From positions 1-6,992 of the forward strand of contig JAEXXW010000319.1 of assembly GCA_023405565.1 (NCBI GenBank): a stretch of 6,992 nt of DNA. Direction: 5' to 3'. Source of the stretch: Pseudomonadota bacterium (lineage in GTDB: Bacteria; Pseudomonadota; Alphaproteobacteria; Rhizobiales; Xanthobacteraceae). Numbering within the stretch: the first letter of the stretch is position 1; every line of letters begins with the position of its first letter. Position numbers and translations under genes: made by a program. The notes below the pieces were generated by a model. That model saw only the letters and a program-made list of their open reading frames with translations. It had not been told where the DNA came from and ran no database searches. Below are positions 5,761 through 6,992 of this stretch, piece by piece.

Positions 5761-5777
5761 GCCGGATTCGATCCGGC
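5761..5777 (+). repeat. Leader hairpin before the small secreted protein
   Basis: GCCGGAT (5761-5767) and ATCCGGC (5771-5777) are exact seven-base arms around TCG. The hairpin lies between the possible promoter and the ribosome binding site AAGGGGG (5785-5791), so it would be in the 5' untranslated RNA. No regulatory ligand can be inferred. Confidence 0.45.
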
Positions 5778-5797
5778 TTGAGCGAAGGGGGTTGTCC

Positions 5798-6076
5798 ATG
5801 CCGCTGCGACTGAACCGGCCTCACATCCGCGCCCTCACGGCGACGATGTTCGGCGTCTTCCTCTGGTTCGGCTCCGGCGTGAAGGGCAACGACACCGGCG
5901 GCATCATTCCCTGGCAGCCCGGCGCAGACGAATATGCGCTGCACCTCGCTGGCGCCCATTGCATGCGCTATAATAAGTACGCTGTCATCACCAGCGTGCA
6001 TCCTTGGCCGGGCGATTATATCGGCTTTGTCTGCCGCCGTGCCGGCCGCTGGGGCCCCGCCTATAACGGCTGGTAA
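5798..6076 (+). CDS. Small secreted protein with NDTGGIIPW motif, unknown function
   Basis: A 92-residue protein. Residues 1-30 are a signal peptide: a basic n-region with three Arg and His, then TATMFGVFLWFGSGVKG. The mature form begins NDTGGIIPW (31-39), followed by an alpha-helical piece with HCMRYNKYAVITSVHPWPGDYIGFVCR (54-80). I recognise this arrangement from small conserved hypothetical proteins of Bradyrhizobium and relatives. There the NDTGGIIPW motif, the Cys-x-x-Tyr-Asn-Lys stretch and the ITSVH...GDYI-x-F-x-C end are retained. Cys55 and Cys79 probably form one disulfide. The start is placed at ATG 5798 rather than the in-frame ATG at 5744. AAGGGGG lies six bases upstream of 5798, and the 18 additional residues would be highly basic and encoded by the leader hairpin. 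Function is unknown; it is probably periplasmic. Confidence 0.8.
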   Translation: MPLRLNRPHIRALTATMFGVFLWFGSGVKGNDTGGIIPWQPGADEYALHLAGAHCMRYNKYAVITSVHPWPGDYIGFVCRRAGRWGPAYNGW

Positions 6077-6188
6077 CGCAGGATAGGGAGAGCGCAAAGC
6101 GCCCCCTCACCGTTTCGATCATTGATGCCTTCGCCGATGCTGGGCTCGCCGCGCATGGCCAGTCCTGCAGGCGCCCGCTCGCACCGCG
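6077..6188. other. Intergenic gap between convergent genes, no clear feature
   Basis: This 112-bp stretch separates the ends of two convergent genes. It holds only a weak GCGC-AAA-GCGC stem (6092-6102) and no T-run, so no terminator can be claimed for either gene. Confidence 0.5.
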
Positions 6189-6992
6189 CTACTTCGGCAG
6201 CGTTTCCTTCACCGCCTCCACAAGCTGTTTCAGCGTGAAAGGCTTGGCCAGGAACGCGAATTGCTCACCGGGCGGCATGTTCTTCTGGAACGCTTCCTCG
6301 GCGTAACCCGACACGAAGATGATCTTCAGGTCCGGCTTGGTCTTGCGCATTTCCTTCAGCAGCGTCGGCCCATCCATTTCCGGCATCACGACGTCGGAGA
6401 CGACGAGATCGACCTTGCCTTCGTTGCGCTCCAGTTCTTCCAGCGCTTCAACGCCGTTGGAGGCCGTCAGCACTGTGTAGCCGCGCGATGCGAGGCCGCG
6501 TGCATTCAGCGCGCGCAAACCTTCCTCATCTTCCACCAGCAGCACCGTGCCGCGTCCCGTCAGATCGGGTTGCGCGGCCTGCGCCAGCTTGTCGGCCGAA
6601 GCCAGCGCTGTGATCGCCGGTGCGTTCTCCGGCGCAAGTTCTTCCCTCTCCGGGATATGGCGCGGCAGGAAGATGCGGAACACCGACCCGCCCCCCAGCT
6701 CCGATTCCGGATAGATGAAACCGCCCGTCTGCTTGACGATGCCATACACCGTCGACAGCCCCAGTCCCGTGCCCTTGCCCACTTCCTTGGTGGAGAAGAA
6801 CGGCTCGAAAATCTGGGCCAGCACTTCCGGCGACATTCCGGTGCCAGTGTCGGTGACCTCGATCAGCACATAATCGCCGGACGGCATGCCCTTGTAGGCG
6901 GCGGAGGGAATGTCTTTCGCCGCCATATTCGCCGTGCGGATGGTCAATTTGCCGCCAACGGGCATCGCGTCGCGCGCATTCACGACGAGATT
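6189..6992 (-). CDS. cckA: Cell cycle hybrid histidine kinase CckA, C-terminal part
   Basis: The last 267 residues of CckA, an inner-membrane hybrid kinase that in alphaproteobacteria passes phosphate through ChpT to CtrA and CpdR, controlling replication, division and polarity. The fragment begins exactly in the N box of the ATP-binding domain (NLVVNARDAMP). It continues with the G1 box DTGTGM (48-53), the F box FEPFFSTK (62-69), and the G2 box GKGTGLGLSTVYGIVKQTGG (72-91). A linker of about 35 residues follows. The receiver domain runs from about 145 to 267, with acidic Glu154-Asp155 (VEDEE), the phosphoacceptor Asp200 in VVSDVVMPEMDG, the switch Ser in FVSGYAEE and Lys250 in FLAKPF. All key residues are present, so this end is intact. 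The PAS and dimerisation regions lie beyond the right edge. TAG is at 6189-6191. No other hybrid kinase fits as well, since the FVSGYAEEAFQ and AKPFTLKQL blocks are CckA signatures. Confidence 0.92.
   Translation of the reverse strand, partial: NLVVNARDAMPVGGKLTIRTANMAAKDIPSAAYKGMPSGDYVLIEVTDTGTGMSPEVLAQIFEPFFSTKEVGKGTGLGLSTVYGIVKQTGGFIYPESELGGGSVFRIFLPRHIPEREELAPENAPAITALASADKLAQAAQPDLTGRGTVLLVEDEEGLRALNARGLASRGYTVLTASNGVEALEELERNEGKVDLVVSDVVMPEMDGPTLLKEMRKTKPDLKIIFVSGYAEEAFQKNMPPGEQFAFLAKPFTLKQLVEAVKETLPK

Noticed and set aside
5693..6097. Minus-strand frame of 134 codons opposite the small secreted protein
   Set aside because: No ribosome binding site and no domain. The plus strand has a signal peptide, a conserved motif and a good ribosome binding site.
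6086..6108. Possible terminator between the small secreted gene and cckA
   Set aside because: Only a four-base-pair GCGC stem with a three-base loop is exact, further pairing has mismatches and there is no T-run on either strand.
1..6992. A new defence or mobile system hidden in the window
   Set aside because: The single P-loop ATPase has no effector partner beside it. Its neighbours are a repeat and a lipoprotein-like gene, and no nuclease, toxin pair, reverse transcriptase, integrase or phage gene is visible.

Overview
The window reads as chromosomal DNA of an alphaproteobacterium of the order Hyphomicrobiales, most likely the Bradyrhizobium/Rhodopseudomonas/Afipia group (Nitrobacteraceae). 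The basis is a clear CckA cell-cycle kinase C-terminus, several small conserved proteins typical of that group, a fairly GC-rich composition, and a degenerate copy of what looks like the palindromic intergenic repeat that is common in those genomes (the half-site CCTCATCCTGA plus TCCTTCGAGAC). No database search was run; family names come from recognising motifs.

Layout. Positions 1-546 (-) hold a glutathione S-transferase cut by the left edge. Upstream of it on the same strand is a secreted endostatin/C-type-lectin-like protein (637-1299). It is divergent from a membrane-anchored coiled-coil protein (1431-2183, +) across a 131-bp gap with two neat inverted repeats. Next comes the palindromic repeat (about 2224-2352), which also supplies the last codons and stop of a P-loop ATPase (2340-2903, -). 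A relatively AT-rich gap follows. It leads into a small lipoprotein-like gene that appears split by a one-base frameshift: a signal peptide with lipobox-like cysteine at 2988-3068 and a carboxypeptidase-regulatory-like beta domain in the next frame to 3397. Convergent to it is an exported protein of unknown function (3413-4450, -). A strong intrinsic terminator (4577-4612) then marks the end of a Tim44-domain membrane protein gene (4637-5626, -). A small secreted two-cysteine protein (5798-6076, +) stands divergent to it. The right edge carries the C-terminal part of CckA (6189-6992, -).

How the genes fit together. There is no obvious single pathway or long operon; most genes are transcribed as single units with their own ribosome binding sites. 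The common thread is the cell envelope: five or six of the nine products carry export signals or membrane anchors. CckA is the only gene with a well-established central role (the CckA-ChpT-CtrA phosphorelay). I found no CRISPR array, tRNA, rRNA, transposase, phage gene or defence system. The observations most worth checking are the split lipoprotein gene, the repeat that forms the 3' end of the ATPase gene, and the bacterial endostatin-fold protein.
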